A DNA stretch of 64,000 nt from contig CM067358.1 in the NCBI GenBank assembly GCA_034190875.2, positions 71,272,097 through 71,336,096 on the forward strand, read 5' to 3'. This document shows positions 45,772-57,800 of this stretch, one piece after another. Every line of letters starts with the position of its first letter. Positions within the stretch are counted from its first letter, which is position 1. Under the pieces are notes generated by a model. The model had not been told where the DNA came from and did not search any database. It saw only the letters and a list, made by a program, of their open reading frames with translations. Source of the DNA: Urechis unicinctus (lineage: Eukaryota; Annelida; Polychaeta; Xenopneusta; Urechidae). The translations under genes and the position numbers were made by a program.

Positions 45772-48720
45772 GTGTTGGTTGAACACAACAACACAGAAAA
45801 ACAACTGCCTCTTCTTATTGTTCCAGGAGATAGACCCAATCTACTTGGTCGCAATTGGCTCAATGAACTTCGTCTGGATTGGCATAACATACACTTGTTG
45901 CGTGAGTCTGCACTCAATGAACTTGTACACAAATATCAACATGTATTCAGTGAAGAACTTGGTCTAGCGAAAACAGTAGAAGCTACATTTCATGTTGGTC
46001 CGGAGGCAACACCTAGCTTTCACAAAGCACGTCCAGTACCATACGCACTGCGAAATATGGTTGATGCGGAGCTGGACAGCTTAGAACAGCAAGGTATCAT
46101 CGAAAGAGTCACTCAGTCAGATTGGGCTGCACCTATAGTCCCAGTGGTAAAATCTGATGGTCAACATATCCGTATCTGCGGTGATTTTAGGACAACAGTT
46201 AACAAAGTGTCAAAATGTGATACTTACCCCATCCCGAAAATTGAGGACTTATATGCTACACTGTCTGGTGGGAAGACTTTCTCTAAGTTGGATCTCAGCA
46301 ATGCCTATTTACAGATACCAATACACAAAGACTGTCGGAAATACACTACCGTAAATACTCACCGTGGTCTTTATCAATACACGAGATTGCCGTTTGGAAT
46401 CTCATCAGCGCCAGGCATTTTCCAGCGGTGTATGGACAATATTCTCAAAGGCATTCCAGGGGTATGTTGTTACCTAGATGATGTGCTGATAACCGGCTGC
46501 ACTGATTCAGAACACGCCCAAAACTTGGAACTTGTACTGAAAAGGTTCTCTGAAACAGGACTGAAATTAAAACGTGAAAAGTGTTCATTTCACACAAAAC
46601 AAGTTTCCTATCTTGGACACAGAATAGACGCACAAGGTCTGCACCCACTCCCAGAAAAAGTCCAAGCTATAGTGGATGCACCCACCCCCTCATCAGTTGA
46701 CATGGTAAGATCTTTCCTTGGACTGTTGAACTTTTATGGCAAATTTATCCCACAGTTAGCTACCATTTGTGCTCCACTGTACAAGTTGCTCAGGAAAGGC
46801 TTTGTTTTCCATTGGGGTTTGCACAACAACAAGCCTTCAACAAAGCAAAAGAAATGTTGCAGTCATCCTCAGTGTTAGTCCACTATGATCCTGAAAAGGA
46901 GCTGTGTATCTCATGTGATGCTTCGCCCTATGGGGTTGGAGGAGTTCTCGCACACATCATGCCAGATGGCTCAGAACGACCCATCGCTTTTGCATCACGT
47001 ACCCTAGCTACAGCAGAAACTAACTACTCACAACTCGACAAAGAGGCACTGGCTGTTATCTTCGCTGTGAAGAAATTTCATCAGTACATTTATGGTCGTT
47101 TCTGCACTATCTACACAGATCACAAACCACTTGTAAGCCTACTCAGTGAATGTCGAATGATTCCATTGATGGTGTCACCACGTGTTCTACGATGGAGTCT
47201 CACTCTAAAGTGCATACAACTATCAGATTAAGTATCGACCAGGTTTAGCAAATGCTAACGCAGATGCTATGAGCAGATTGCCACTACTTGACAGACCAAA
47301 CTCAGTGCCAGTACCTGGTGATGTAATCAATAACCTACGGTGTGTGGATGCAAAACAAGTGAAAGTATGGTCATCACGGGACCCTGTTATTTCACGTGTA
47401 CTTCGCCATGTTCTGTATGGTTGGCCAGAGGATTCAGCTGTAGAACCTGCAATGCAACCCTTCTTTACACGTCGTCACGAACTCAGTGTCGATAATAACT
47501 GTCTTCTTTGGGGAAGCCGTGTGGTGGTTCCCATCCAAGGTCAGAAGGAAGTACTCAAGGAAATCCATGAAACACATCCTGGTATTGAGAGAATGAAACG
47601 ACTAGCTCGAAGCTATGTCTGGTGGCCAAGTTTGGATTTTGACATTGCTGCTATTGTTCAAGAGTGCTCAATCTGTCAACAGAACAGAAATCTGCCTCGT
47701 ACTGCACCGTTACATCCATAGGAATGGCCAAAACAGCCCTGGGAACGTCTACACGTGGATTACGCCGGACCTGTTTGTGGGAAAATGATCCTTGTGATAG
47801 TTGACTCGCACTCAAAATGGATTGATGCACATGTAGTTTCTTCATCTACATCGGCAGTCACTATTGAACGTTTGATGCAAACTTTTGCCACTGATGGGTT
47901 ACCAAAGATATTAGTCAGTGATAATGGTACATGTTTCACCAGTGAAGAGTTTCGTATGTTTACCAAGTCTAACGGTATCCAACACATCACAAGTAGCCCT
48001 TATCACGCTGCGTCGAATGGCTTAGCAGAACGTGCCGTTCAAGTCATCAAACATGGACTCCAGAAAATGGAAGGTGGATCTCTTGAAAGTAAACTCTACC
48101 GTTTTCTGTCACGCTACAGGATAACTCAACATTCAACAACAGGAAAATCTCCAGCCGAACTCCTGTTGAACCGTCGACCTCGTTCTCGTCTGGATATCCT
48201 GATACCAGATACATCAACTACAGTTCTGCAATCACAATCTAAGCAAAAACAGTACCATGACCGAAAGGCAAAGGATAGAATGTTGTCTGTAGGTACTACA
48301 GTATTCACCACTAATTTTGGAACCGGACAAAAATGGTTGCTAGGTGTAATTCAGGAGGTTACAGGACCAGTATCAGCTTTAGTGCGTATCTCAGATGGTC
48401 GCGTACTACGCCGCCACATGGACCACATTCGCACAAGACTAGCAGAGGACACCAATGATCATATTGACAGCCCAGATACCAACTTTAACAGTGAGGATAT
48501 ATTACCTATCCCTCAATCTATAACACCTACTAGTGTCGAAAACAAATCTTCTGTAACACTGCCTGCTGAAAACAACTCATCCGAACATGATACATTACCA
48601 CCTATGTCTGCAACACCAGAAACTTCACCAATTCAGCAAGAGTCACCACCTAAACCAAGCCCCAGAAGATCTTCAAGGAATATTAAACCACCAGATAGAC
48701 TCACCTTGTTGTTGAAATAA
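45772..48720 (+). pseudogene. pol: Pol of Gypsy 2: RT, RNase H, integrase, broken
   Basis: RT (45772 to about 46815) has FSKLDLSNAY, RLPFGISSAP and the catalytic YLDD. A frameshift near 46815 leads into RNase H ([18 protein letters not shown]). Another near 47205 leads into the integrase zinc region (HETHPGIERM ... CSICQ). TAG at 47719-47721 interrupts the linker before the integrase core, which is then open from 47755 to 48720 with a DD35E arrangement (DYAGP, VSDNGT, SNGLAERA). Length and domain order are normal for the family, so damage is small indels and one nonsense change rather than large loss. Confidence 0.88.
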
Positions 48721-48905
48721 TTAGTATGACTGATATAATTGCATGTGTACTCAGTGACTTTGACTTGACCTGAATGCTAATTATGCTGTTCTATGCATAA
48801 CCCTGATATTGGAACGTTATGATGGAAACATTATGATAATGTCATCGTATTTGAGTATATGTAGCTTGTAATCTGTATTGCTGACAAAGAAATAGTTTTA
48901 TCTAA

Positions 48906-48916
48906 GGTGGAGGAAA
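48906..48916 (+). promoter_or_regulatory. Polypurine tract of Gypsy 2
   Basis: GGTGGAGGAAA directly before the 3' LTR. Confidence 0.7.
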
Positions 48917-49057
48917 TGTGGTGTGCTAGTGTACTTTTTAAAAGACACTATCTTGTTTAGGACGTGACTGGCTTGTCGTTGAATATACGTTTCTTGTTCA
49001 AGTTATGTTGTGTTGTGAGTTGCTGTTTCAAACACTCAGACGGATCAAAACATTACA
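48917..49057 (+). repeat. 3' LTR of Gypsy 2
   Basis: 141 bp, no difference from the 5' LTR found by eye. Confidence 0.93.
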
Positions 49058-49664
49058 ATCTGGAATATCATTCAACTAAATATAACCGTAGAAATAAGAC
49101 TGATATGAAATTGGCACAAGCAACTAAACGTTTACATTTCCAGGAATGCTATTTCCCGCTACTCATTATTGCTACATAAACAATGACAGGACCCAGTATG
49201 CTTTTACGAGTGTCTCCTGTAAACAATATGATTTTTATTGTTTCTCTACATTGGTTCAGTTCTAGAATATGCATGGATGCATTGGCCAGCATGCACATCA
49301 CTGAGAGTCTGAAGAATACATGGCAAAATAATTATCATTATTGTTCCACAGCTATTGAGGCTTGAATCTGTGTCAGCAAACCAATATGTTGCACAACGCA
49401 ATGTTCAGAAGCAGCAATTCACACGGCAGGTGTTATCGATTAATGATACCATCCCCTTCTCTCGGGACACTCACAGTGTTTGTGTTCACGTTATGCAAAA
49501 TGCTCAGTTGTACACCATAAACATGGAGGCTCGGATCGCGCCATCCTATGATTCCTAGAGACATGAGTCAACCGGATATTTTGGTGGCGATGCATTTCAT
49601 TTTTTTAATCTTTGAAGTGGCATCTATATCGTATTATAATCGACTCTTACTATCATCACCCCTT

Positions 49665-49745
49665 CTGTGGGTCCGGGGGTCGAATAGGCCCACTGTCTCC
49701 ACTTCCATGTCGTTGGAGGCGACCAATGGAGGATAACCTATTTAC
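49665..49745 (+). repeat. SINE-like conserved motif, copy 3
   Basis: Mirror image of the copy at 27350-27425; same ordered blocks as at 766-850. Confidence 0.5.
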
Positions 49746-50635
49746 AGTGAGTTAGTGTACTTGCGCCGTTTGTTGGTGGGCGGGGAGGGGTAACCTAAAT
49801 AGTTCTGATTGTGTCATTAATTGACCCATATATCTGGCGGGGGAGGGTAATAAACAACACTTAGACCACCAGGAAGCACAAGTTAATTGATATGTATTGT
49901 ATTGGTTCCTCACATATGTCCCGGGGTTATTTAGTGCATTGAAAATACTGCCCATTTATCTGCATTAATCTACTTCCATTTGTGCCAAATCTGCCATTAT
50001 GGGACAGCATAGTTGGTGGCAAGAAATTAGGTGATATATCATATTTCTCGTTATATGGTCCTTGCTTTCAGTCATTACCAATGGTGCTGGTCGTGTAGAG
50101 CTGGCTAAGTCTATTAGTTTTCATCCTGCTGGTCCGACTCTGTAATGTAGCCGTAATGCATAACATGACACTTGAGAAGCCAGTCTTGGTGTGTGCCATA
50201 CAGAGCTGCTTATTACGTCTACGAAGTTCGCTTGCAGGAATAGGGGTAGAGCAATCATTGTGACGATAGAAGCAAACGTTCTATTGCGCCCTCTCTAATT
50301 GGATTTGCAATACAAATCTTGTAATCAACCTACAATAGCTCTGAATGAGAAGCCAAGTAATTGTTGTGTAGGTTTAGAGGAGGTTGATTATTTCATTAGG
50401 CATTACCCTTTCCGTACTGTGCCTTTTTTGTATTCCTGTATTCAATTAAAGACCCGATCCGATGCATAATATTCGTGATGCGTAGGTTAATTATTCAATT
50501 AGGAAGCTTGTTTTCTGATGATGTGTCCGACAGTGTCGAATATTTGTTAGTTGTAGCTACCCCACGCGCTCAGCAACATTGGCCGATTAATTGATCTGCA
50601 GTATGAAGTTTAAAAATTATTGTATTTTCGGTCGA

Positions 50636-51080
50636 ATTGGGAATCAGGCACGTCATGGTTGCATGGAGCTATACAATTGGGAATCAGGCACGTCATGGTT
50701 GCATGGAGATATGCAATTGGGAATCTGGCACGTCATGGTTACATGGAGCCATACAATCGGGAATCAGACACGTCCTGGTGGCATGTAGCTATACAATAGG
50801 GAATCAGACACGTCATGGTGGCATGGAGATATGCAATTGGGAATCTGGCACGTCATGGTTACATGGAGCCATACAATCGGGAATCAGACACGTCCTGGTG
50901 GCATGTAGCTATACAATAGGGAATCAGACACGTCATGGTGGCATGGAGCTATACAATTGGGAATCTGACACGTCATGGTTACATGGAGCTATACAATTGG
51001 GAATCAGACAAGTCATGGTTGCATGGAGCTACACATTTGGGAATCAGGCACGTCATGGTTGCATGGAGCTATACAATTCC
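50636..51080 (+). repeat. 40-bp tandem repeat, right arm, 11 copies
   Basis: Same unit as 26124-26445 in inverted orientation, with three more units. An 80-120-bp block (50700-50820 and 50820-50940) is repeated almost exactly, showing how the array grew. Confidence 0.92.
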
Positions 51081-51180
51081 AACATACTTTTCGAGCACAT
51101 ATAAGATGCCATGTGACCCAATTAATAGCTCTGTTTTTACAGTGAAAGGTTTTTGTTTTGATCATGAGATAGATTGTGAT

Positions 51181-52464
51181 CTATAAAACCCCAGGTAGCA
51201 ATGCTCCGTCAATGAATTCCCCATCGGAATATATACTAACCCAGCCTGATTGACTTACCACAGCTCTTCTCCGAGAATAGAAACGTTTTTGCTGGTGCCT
51301 CTTGATCATCAATTCACACAACGTACCATTCGTCTGAAATTGCGGCCAAAAATCAACAGCCACTAGATCAGCTGGAGTTTGTGCAGTTATAGAATTATGA
51401 GGATTCTGACCCATCTCAACGAAACCGGACAGGAAATAGTTCTAGCTCGTGTATGATATGCTTCGTGGTGATGGGAGGCCTAACCAGGTCGCGGATCGGC
51501 GCAGATCTAAGTACGAACTTAAAATGAAGTACGTCCTTCGATTTAAGTACGACCATACTTTGACCCTGTGAGCAAGCGAAAACGTTCCATAACATTCAAC
51601 TTAGTTGGATTACTTCTGCGGGCATTTAAACAATCGTAAACGAGATAACAAATAGCGTTTATGCGCCAAATTCAACTATCAACACTGTTTCACAAGTTTG
51701 CCGAAGCTATTTTTTTTCGTGAATTTTTCAAGCCATTCTCTTGAGTTTTGACAAAACCATGTAAGTTGCGTTTATGTTTTCATGTAAAAGCAATATGCAT
51801 ACATGAATTAAGAAGTGACCTGAGTATCATTCTATGACCTATTTAGCAGGAATAAATTAAAGCAGGTTGTCCCTCACCACCAGCTGTACTTGTTTTGTGA
51901 TGCTTATAGCTAAAAATAAAAAAGTATTTTTGCCAGAATGAAAAGACTGTTCTACTGGATTCTGAAGTATTTGTTCTTTTTAGAGTTCATTTGGTGCAAT
52001 TTTATATTAGTTAAGTGATTCTTATAGAACAGAATAAAACAGTGATTTTTTTCCCGAGTGAAGGGATATATTTAAGATATCACATGTAAATTGTTTCTGA
52101 ATACTGCAGTTTTCCACCTCCATTTTCAAAACAGTGAAGTACTGAACCAATATGATTCAATTGTTATTGTTCTCTTTTCTTCTCACTTTGGATTCAACAA
52201 ATCTGTTGCTGACAATGACTGGAATGTTCACCTAACCATGAATATAACACTATTTGTAAAAAGAAAGTAATCAAAGTATTGAATATTTGATCACTACAGT
52301 ATATTCAATTACTACATACAGGATCAAATTTTACAGCATATCAAATTTTAAACAGTGGTGGACTAAATTTTCGAATTAAAAAAACCCCGTAGAAAGTATG
52401 GCAACTTTTCAAATATTTTGAGACCCAGTTCTTGTGATAGTCTTCAGAACTGTTACAAGAATTT
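51181..52464. other. Right-arm outer sequence without supported genes
   Basis: Mirror of 24744-26030. The minus-strand 77-codon frame at 51181-51414 matches the start of the left frame at 25784 but ends earlier. The last segment, 52465-52586, is the inverted tail of the broken gene at 21844-24743. Confidence 0.45.
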
Positions 52465-52580
52465 GTTAAATCTTGGAAATGTACTCTTGCAGCTCAGCAT
52501 AGAAATCAAGTAATGTTGCCTTCTTGCTCTTGCGTAATTCATGCCATATTGAGTCCAGAGCTTCTCTGGCTATTTCATCA

Positions 52581-52702
52581 GAGTTAGGGTTAGAGTTAGG
52601 GTGTTAGGGTTAGGGTAAGGGTTAGGGGGTTAGGGGGTTAGGTTTAGGGTTAGGGTTAGGGGTTAGGGGTTAGGGTTAGGGGTTAGGGTTAGGGGTTAGG
52701 GG
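52581..52702 (+). repeat. Telomeric repeat tract (TTAGGG)n with variants
   Basis: About 20 units of TTAGGG mixed with TTAGGGG and TTAGGGGG. It starts at the exact outer end of the palindrome's right arm, where arm sequence GAGTTA continues as GGGTTAGAGTTAGGG. The G-rich strand runs rightward, the orientation of a right-hand chromosome end. Confidence 0.93.
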
Positions 52703-52870
52703 CATGGGTAATGTCCACATAAGCACCAGAACCATACCACTTAAGCACCGAAGCGGTCAACACACGCACCAACGCTCGGTGCTCAAGTGGTTTTTTCGAT
52801 GCTTGTGTGGTTTTTCATCGGTGCTTGTGTTGATTCCTCGGTGCTTGTGTGGTTTTGACATGTTGGGTAC
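52703..52870 (+). repeat. Subtelomere-like short repeats (CGGTGCTTGTGTGG)
   Basis: Three to four copies of CGGTGCTTGTGTGGTTTT-like units, preceded by inverted ones (CCACTTAAGCACCGAAG). Related sequence with GTTAGGGTTAT occurs again at 54432-54515. Confidence 0.6.
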
Positions 52871-53188
52871 CTTGTTATTATTGTGTGCCGTTTTATTATG
52901 TTTATAGTTTGCTTATTTCTTTCTTTCGCAATCACTAGCGGAATATTTATTATTTTATTTTTTCATTATCTGTTTCCAAAACTCGTTTTGAAGTCTTTTG
53001 AAAGGGTGATATTACAGTTTAGCCATCACACTTGCAGAAATTGAAACCTGCACTAGCTTATAGTAGGTTCTAATACTTTTAATATGCAGAAAACAAAATT
53101 CCGTAACCAGTGTTAGGGTGATAAGCGACTTCAATATTTTGAACGGCAATATCGTATAATAACGATCCGTTTTTCTCCATTTTTACTT

Positions 53189-53545
53189 GAGGATGGATGT
53201 ATGTGTGTATGTATGTATGTACAAATGGATATATATATATGTATGTATGCATGTTGTTATGTATGTATGTATGTATGTATGCATGTATGTATGTATGTAT
53301 GTATGTATGTATGTATGTATGTATGTATGTATGTATGTATGTATGTATGTATGTATGTATGTATGTATGTATGTATGTATGTATGTATGTATGTATGTAT
53401 GTATGTATGTATGTATGTATGTATGTATGTATGTATGTATGTATGTATGTATGTATGTATGTATGTATGTATGTATGTATGTATGTATGTATGTATGTAT
53501 GTATGTATGTATGTATGTATGTATGTATGTATGTATGTATGTATA
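53189..53545 (+). repeat. (ATGT)n microsatellite, about 350 bp
   Basis: Nearly perfect GTAT/ATGT tetranucleotides for more than 80 units. Long open frames of alternating Cys-Met-Tyr-Val or Tyr-Ile-His-Thr are by-products. Confidence 0.98.
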
Positions 53546-54130
53546 TTGGTTTGAATTACTTAGTGGGGCCATGTGGAGGTCAGCTCAAACCAATAATAGT
53601 TAGTATTTTAGGTATTTTTCAAATTTCATGGGTGATATGGCTTTTTATAGCTTCCTATGTTAGTATATTGATGGCATAAGGCCCCAAAATACAAAATCAA
53701 CCGAATATCCTCAAATAGACCTTGTTTCTGAGTCAGATATGGTCTCACTGAATACTTAAAACCAATATGACAAGGCTTGCAGGTATATTGTTTCTGTAAG
53801 AGTTGAAATACTACCATTCTGCCGATCAAGTACTGATTTCACTATGTGACCAGCAGAATAGTGGTATTAGACCTCCTTCAGTCACAACATGCTTTTAAGA
53901 CTTGTCATATTGGTTTTAATTACTCAGTTGGGCCATGTGGAGGTCATTTCAAGCCAATAATAGTTAGTATTTTAAGTATTTCTCATATTTCATGTGTGAT
54001 ATGGCTTGTTATAGCTTCCTTCATCAGTATATTGATGGCATATGGCCCCAAAATACAAAATCACCAGAATATCCTCAAATAGACATTAGGTCTGAGTCAG
54101 ACATGGTTCCACTAAGTATTTAAAACCAAT
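53546..54130 (+). repeat. Direct duplication with 364-bp spacing
   Basis: 53546-53765 and 53910-54130 are diverged copies (shared GGCCATGTGGAGGTCA, CAATAATAGTTAGTATTTTA, TATTGATGGCATA). Open frames in both are short and not conserved. Confidence 0.8.
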
Positions 54131-54764
54131 AAGTTAAGAATTGGAAACATGTTTGGCCTATAGGGGGCCTCATACCACTATTCTGAGTTACTAAATGAAA
54201 AGTTTGACAATGCAAACTATTAATACATGCACAAGTGCTGGGACCAATAACATTTCACCGCAGAACTAGTCTATATTGGACATGCATCCCATATTTGGTA
54301 TGTGATGCATACCGGCATTGCCTAGCATAGAGTTCAAATACCACTATTCTGCTAATCAGGTACTCATTTCGCTTCATGACCAACAGATAGTGTTATATAT
54401 TGGTTTTTAGTACGTTGGTTAGGGTAACCCTCACCCTTGGTGCTTATGTGGCTAGCACCCTAACAGTAAACCTGTGTTAGGGTTATAGCCACACACGCAC
54501 CGTAGTCATTGCATCATTCAAAACGTACGTGCTTTTGAAATTCGAGATAATTACTTTGAAAACTTCATTTTAACACATAACTGGCGTCGTAAGTATGGTA
54601 TTTGTTGATTGTGTTTGCTATGCTAAGTATATAGACAAATTATACCATGATATTATGGGATAGGAACATGCTTCTACTTGATTTACAATGTGTTAAATAG
54701 CGATAATACAAGAAGATGCGAAAATATGAATGTAAATGGATATCTGACTAGCTGAATAGTGGTA
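54131..54764. other. Subtelomere-like sequence before the scaffold gap
   Basis: No gene recognised. Contains ACCCTAACAGTAAAC and GTGTTAGGGTTAT at 54458-54490, i.e. telomere-like hexamers in both orientations. Confidence 0.5.
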
Positions 54765-54864
54765 NNNNNNNNNNNNNNNNNNNNNNNNNNNNNNNNNNNN
54801 NNNNNNNNNNNNNNNNNNNNNNNNNNNNNNNNNNNNNNNNNNNNNNNNNNNNNNNNNNNNNNNN
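54765..54864. other. Assembly gap of 100 N
   Basis: Exactly 100 undetermined bases, the usual placeholder for a scaffold join of unknown size. Order and distance across it are not proven. Confidence 0.99.
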
Positions 54865-57800
54865 TGGTTTCTTTATCCCAATTAGCAATTTGTTTTAGTA
54901 TTGATTTTATAGTCAAAATTGTTCCGACCTTCTGTTGTTACAAATCAATTTGGTCATTTTCGGTCCGTAGCATAATGGATTGTATATGTATGAGAAGTAC
55001 CAATGAATTATCCATGTGCTTCATTCAATGAATTATAAACATTTTATTCTTTGTTGCCGTCAAATGATTCACTGGGTGATGATTATTGACTACTTATTAA
55101 TGATGTTCTCTGATGTTATATTTAAACCACAATTATATGTGTGTTACATTCATTGCGAAAAACAACAGGCGGTGAGTCACATTTGTTTTTATTTCACATC
55201 ACTCTTATCTCATTCGTATTTCCTGATTCCCGTAGGCATCTATGTGCATCATAACCCAGGTCCATTTATGCAATGGTGGCAAATATTTAGTGTACTACTT
55301 TCGTGTGAGAGAAGAAAGAGTATACTTAAAGTACTATTGGTCCAGATGGTTTCTTTATCCCGTTTGACAATTTGTTGTAATGCCGATTTTATGGTCACTT
55401 TATGAGTTTGATGGTAACAATATAGAATTGAATCGTTTCTTTTACATGAGCATGAGCGTGACAGAGATATCGTCGCCCATGGCTCCATGTTGGTTTAGTT
55501 ACTCATTGTGCCCCACAACTCACGAAGGTCAATTCAATTGTGTTGTGCTTTAAGAAAAGATCAAAATTGTTCCGACGTTCTGTAGTTACAGATCAATTCG
55601 GTTATTTTCTGCCGTGGCATAATGAAGTATATGAATGAGAAGTACCAATGAATTACCAATCTGTTTCATTCAATGAATTATAAACATTGTATTCTTTGTT
55701 GCCGTCAAATGATTCACTAGATGCTTATTATTGACTGTTAATTGCTGATGTTCTCTGATGTTATATTTAAACCACAAATTTATGTGTGTTACATTCATTG
55801 CGAAAAACAGCCGGTGAGTTACATTTGATTTTATTTCACATCACTCTTATCTCATTTGAATTTCCTGATTCCTGTAGGCACCTATGTGCATCATAACCCA
55901 GGTCCATTTATGCAATGGTGGCAAATATTTAGTGTACTTCTTTAGTATGAGAGAAGAAGGAGTTTAATCGAAGTACAATGGGTCAAGAAGGTTTCTTGAT
56001 CTCGTTTAACAATTTGTTTTAATATCGATTTTACGGTCCAATTACCAGTTTGATGGTCACAATATAGAATTGAATAGTTTGTTGTACATCATGAGCGTGA
56101 CAGAGATATCCTCGCCAATGGTTCCGTGTTGGTTAAGACACTCATTGTGTCCCACACAACTCACGACAGTCAATTCAATTGTATTGTGCTTTGAGAGAAC
56201 ATCAAAATTGTTCCGACCTTCTGTGGTTATAAACCAATTTTGGTTATTTTCTGCCGTAGCATAATGGATATATGTGAATGAGAAGTACCAATGAATTATC
56301 CACGTGCTTCATTCAATGAATTATAAACATGGTACACTTTGTTGCCATCAAATGATTCACTGGATGCTGATTATTGACTGTTTATTGCTGATGTTCTCTG
56401 ATGTGATATTTTAACCACAATTATGTGTGTTACATTTATTGCGAAAAACAACAGGTGGTGAGTCACATTTGTTTTCATTTCACATCTCTCTTATCTCATT
56501 CGTATTTCCTGATTCCCGTATGCACTTATGTGCATAATAACCCATGTCCATTTACGCAATGGTGGCAAATATTTAGTATACTGTTTTCGAATGAGAGAAG
56601 GAGTTTACTTGAAGTACAATTGATAAAGATGGTTTCGTTATCCCGCTTAACAATTTGTTTTAATATCGATTTTACGGTCCAATTACCAGTTTGATGGTCA
56701 CAATATAGAGTTGAATAGTTTCTTTTACATCATGATCGTTACAGAGATATCCTTGCCAATGTTTCAATGTTGGTGTAGTTACTCATTGTGCCCAACAACT
56801 CATGACAGTCAATTTAATTGTGTAGTGCTTTGAGAGAACATCAAAATTATTCCGACGTTCTGTTATTATAAGCCATTTTAGTTATTTTCTGCTGTAGCAT
56901 AATCGATATATGTGAATGAGAAGTACCAATGAATTATCGATCTGTTTCATTCAATGAATTATAAACATGGTACACTTTGTTGCCGTCAAATGATTCACTA
57001 GATGCTGATTATTGACTGTTAATTGCTGATGTTCTCTGATGTAATATTTAAATCACAATTTTATGTGTGTTACATTTATTGCGAAAAACAACAGGAGGTG
57101 AGTCACATTTGTTTTCATTTCTCATCACTCTTATCTCATTCGTGTTTCCATATTCCTGTAGGCACTTATGTGCATTATAACGCTGGTACATTTATACAAT
57201 GGTGGCAATAATTGAGAATACTACTTTAGCATGAGAGACGAAAGATGTACTTGAAGTACTATTGGTCCAAGTGGTTTCTTTATCCCATTTAGCAATTTGT
57301 TTTAGTATTGATTTTATAGTCAAAATTGTTCCGACCTTTTGTGGTTACAAAACTGTTTGGTTATTTTCTGCCGTGTACTTGAAGTACTATTGGTCCAAGT
57401 GGTTTCTTTATCCCAATTAGCAATTTGTTTTAGTATTGATTTTATATTCAAAATTGTTCCGACCTTCTGTTGTTACAAATCAATTTGGTCATTTTCGCCG
57501 TAGCATAATTGATGTATACGAATGAGAAGTACCAATGAATTATCCATGTGCTTCATTCAATGAATTATAAACATTTTATTCTTTGTTGCCGTCAAATGAT
57601 ACACTGGGTGCTGATTATCAACTGCTTATTACTGATGTTTGCTGATGTAATATTTTAACCACAATTTTATGTGTGTTACATTCATTGCGAAAAACAGCCG
57701 GTGAGTCACATTTGATTTTATTTCACATCACTCTTATCTCATTTGAATTTCCTGATTCCTGTAGGCACCTATGTGCATCATAACCCAGGTCCATTTATGC

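Larger units (their letters stand above)
44364..49057 (+). mobile_element. Ty3/Gypsy LTR retrotransposon 2, defective (4694 bp)
   Basis: Two 141-bp LTRs, identical by eye, TG...CA, enclose gag, protease, RT, RNase H and integrase sequence in Gypsy order. Different family from Gypsy 1 (different LTRs, YLDD rather than ISDD). There is no target-site duplication: flanks are GGTTC and ATCTG. Compared with the left arm, 159 bp (left-arm 28016-28174) are missing at the insertion point. Confidence 0.93.
34388..52586 (-). repeat. Right arm of the giant palindrome, with insertions
   Basis: Inverted copy of 24623-33196. It is longer because it contains a Gypsy insertion at 37359-42210, a 128-bp insertion at 42378-42505, a second Gypsy element at 44364-49057 that replaces 159 bp of arm sequence, and three extra units of the 40-bp repeat. 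The outer boundary is GAGTTA at 52581-52586, where telomeric repeats begin. Confidence 0.95.

Noticed and set aside
24623..52586. Palindrome as a trivial single-read chimera (missed adapter)
   Set aside because: The arms differ by 1-3 percent, by two LTR elements, by a 128-bp indel and by repeat copy number, which one refolded read would not produce. A haplotype misjoin is still possible.
53183..53679. Several 120-160-codon open frames on both strands (Cys-Met-Tyr-Val and Tyr-Ile-His-Thr repeats)
   Set aside because: They follow mechanically from the ATGT tetranucleotide repeat, which has no stop in these frames.
56425..56694. Recurrent 60-90-codon frames in the 640-bp satellite (also at 55016, 60860 and elsewhere)
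   Set aside because: They recur only because the unit recurs; they vary in length and are interrupted in most units.
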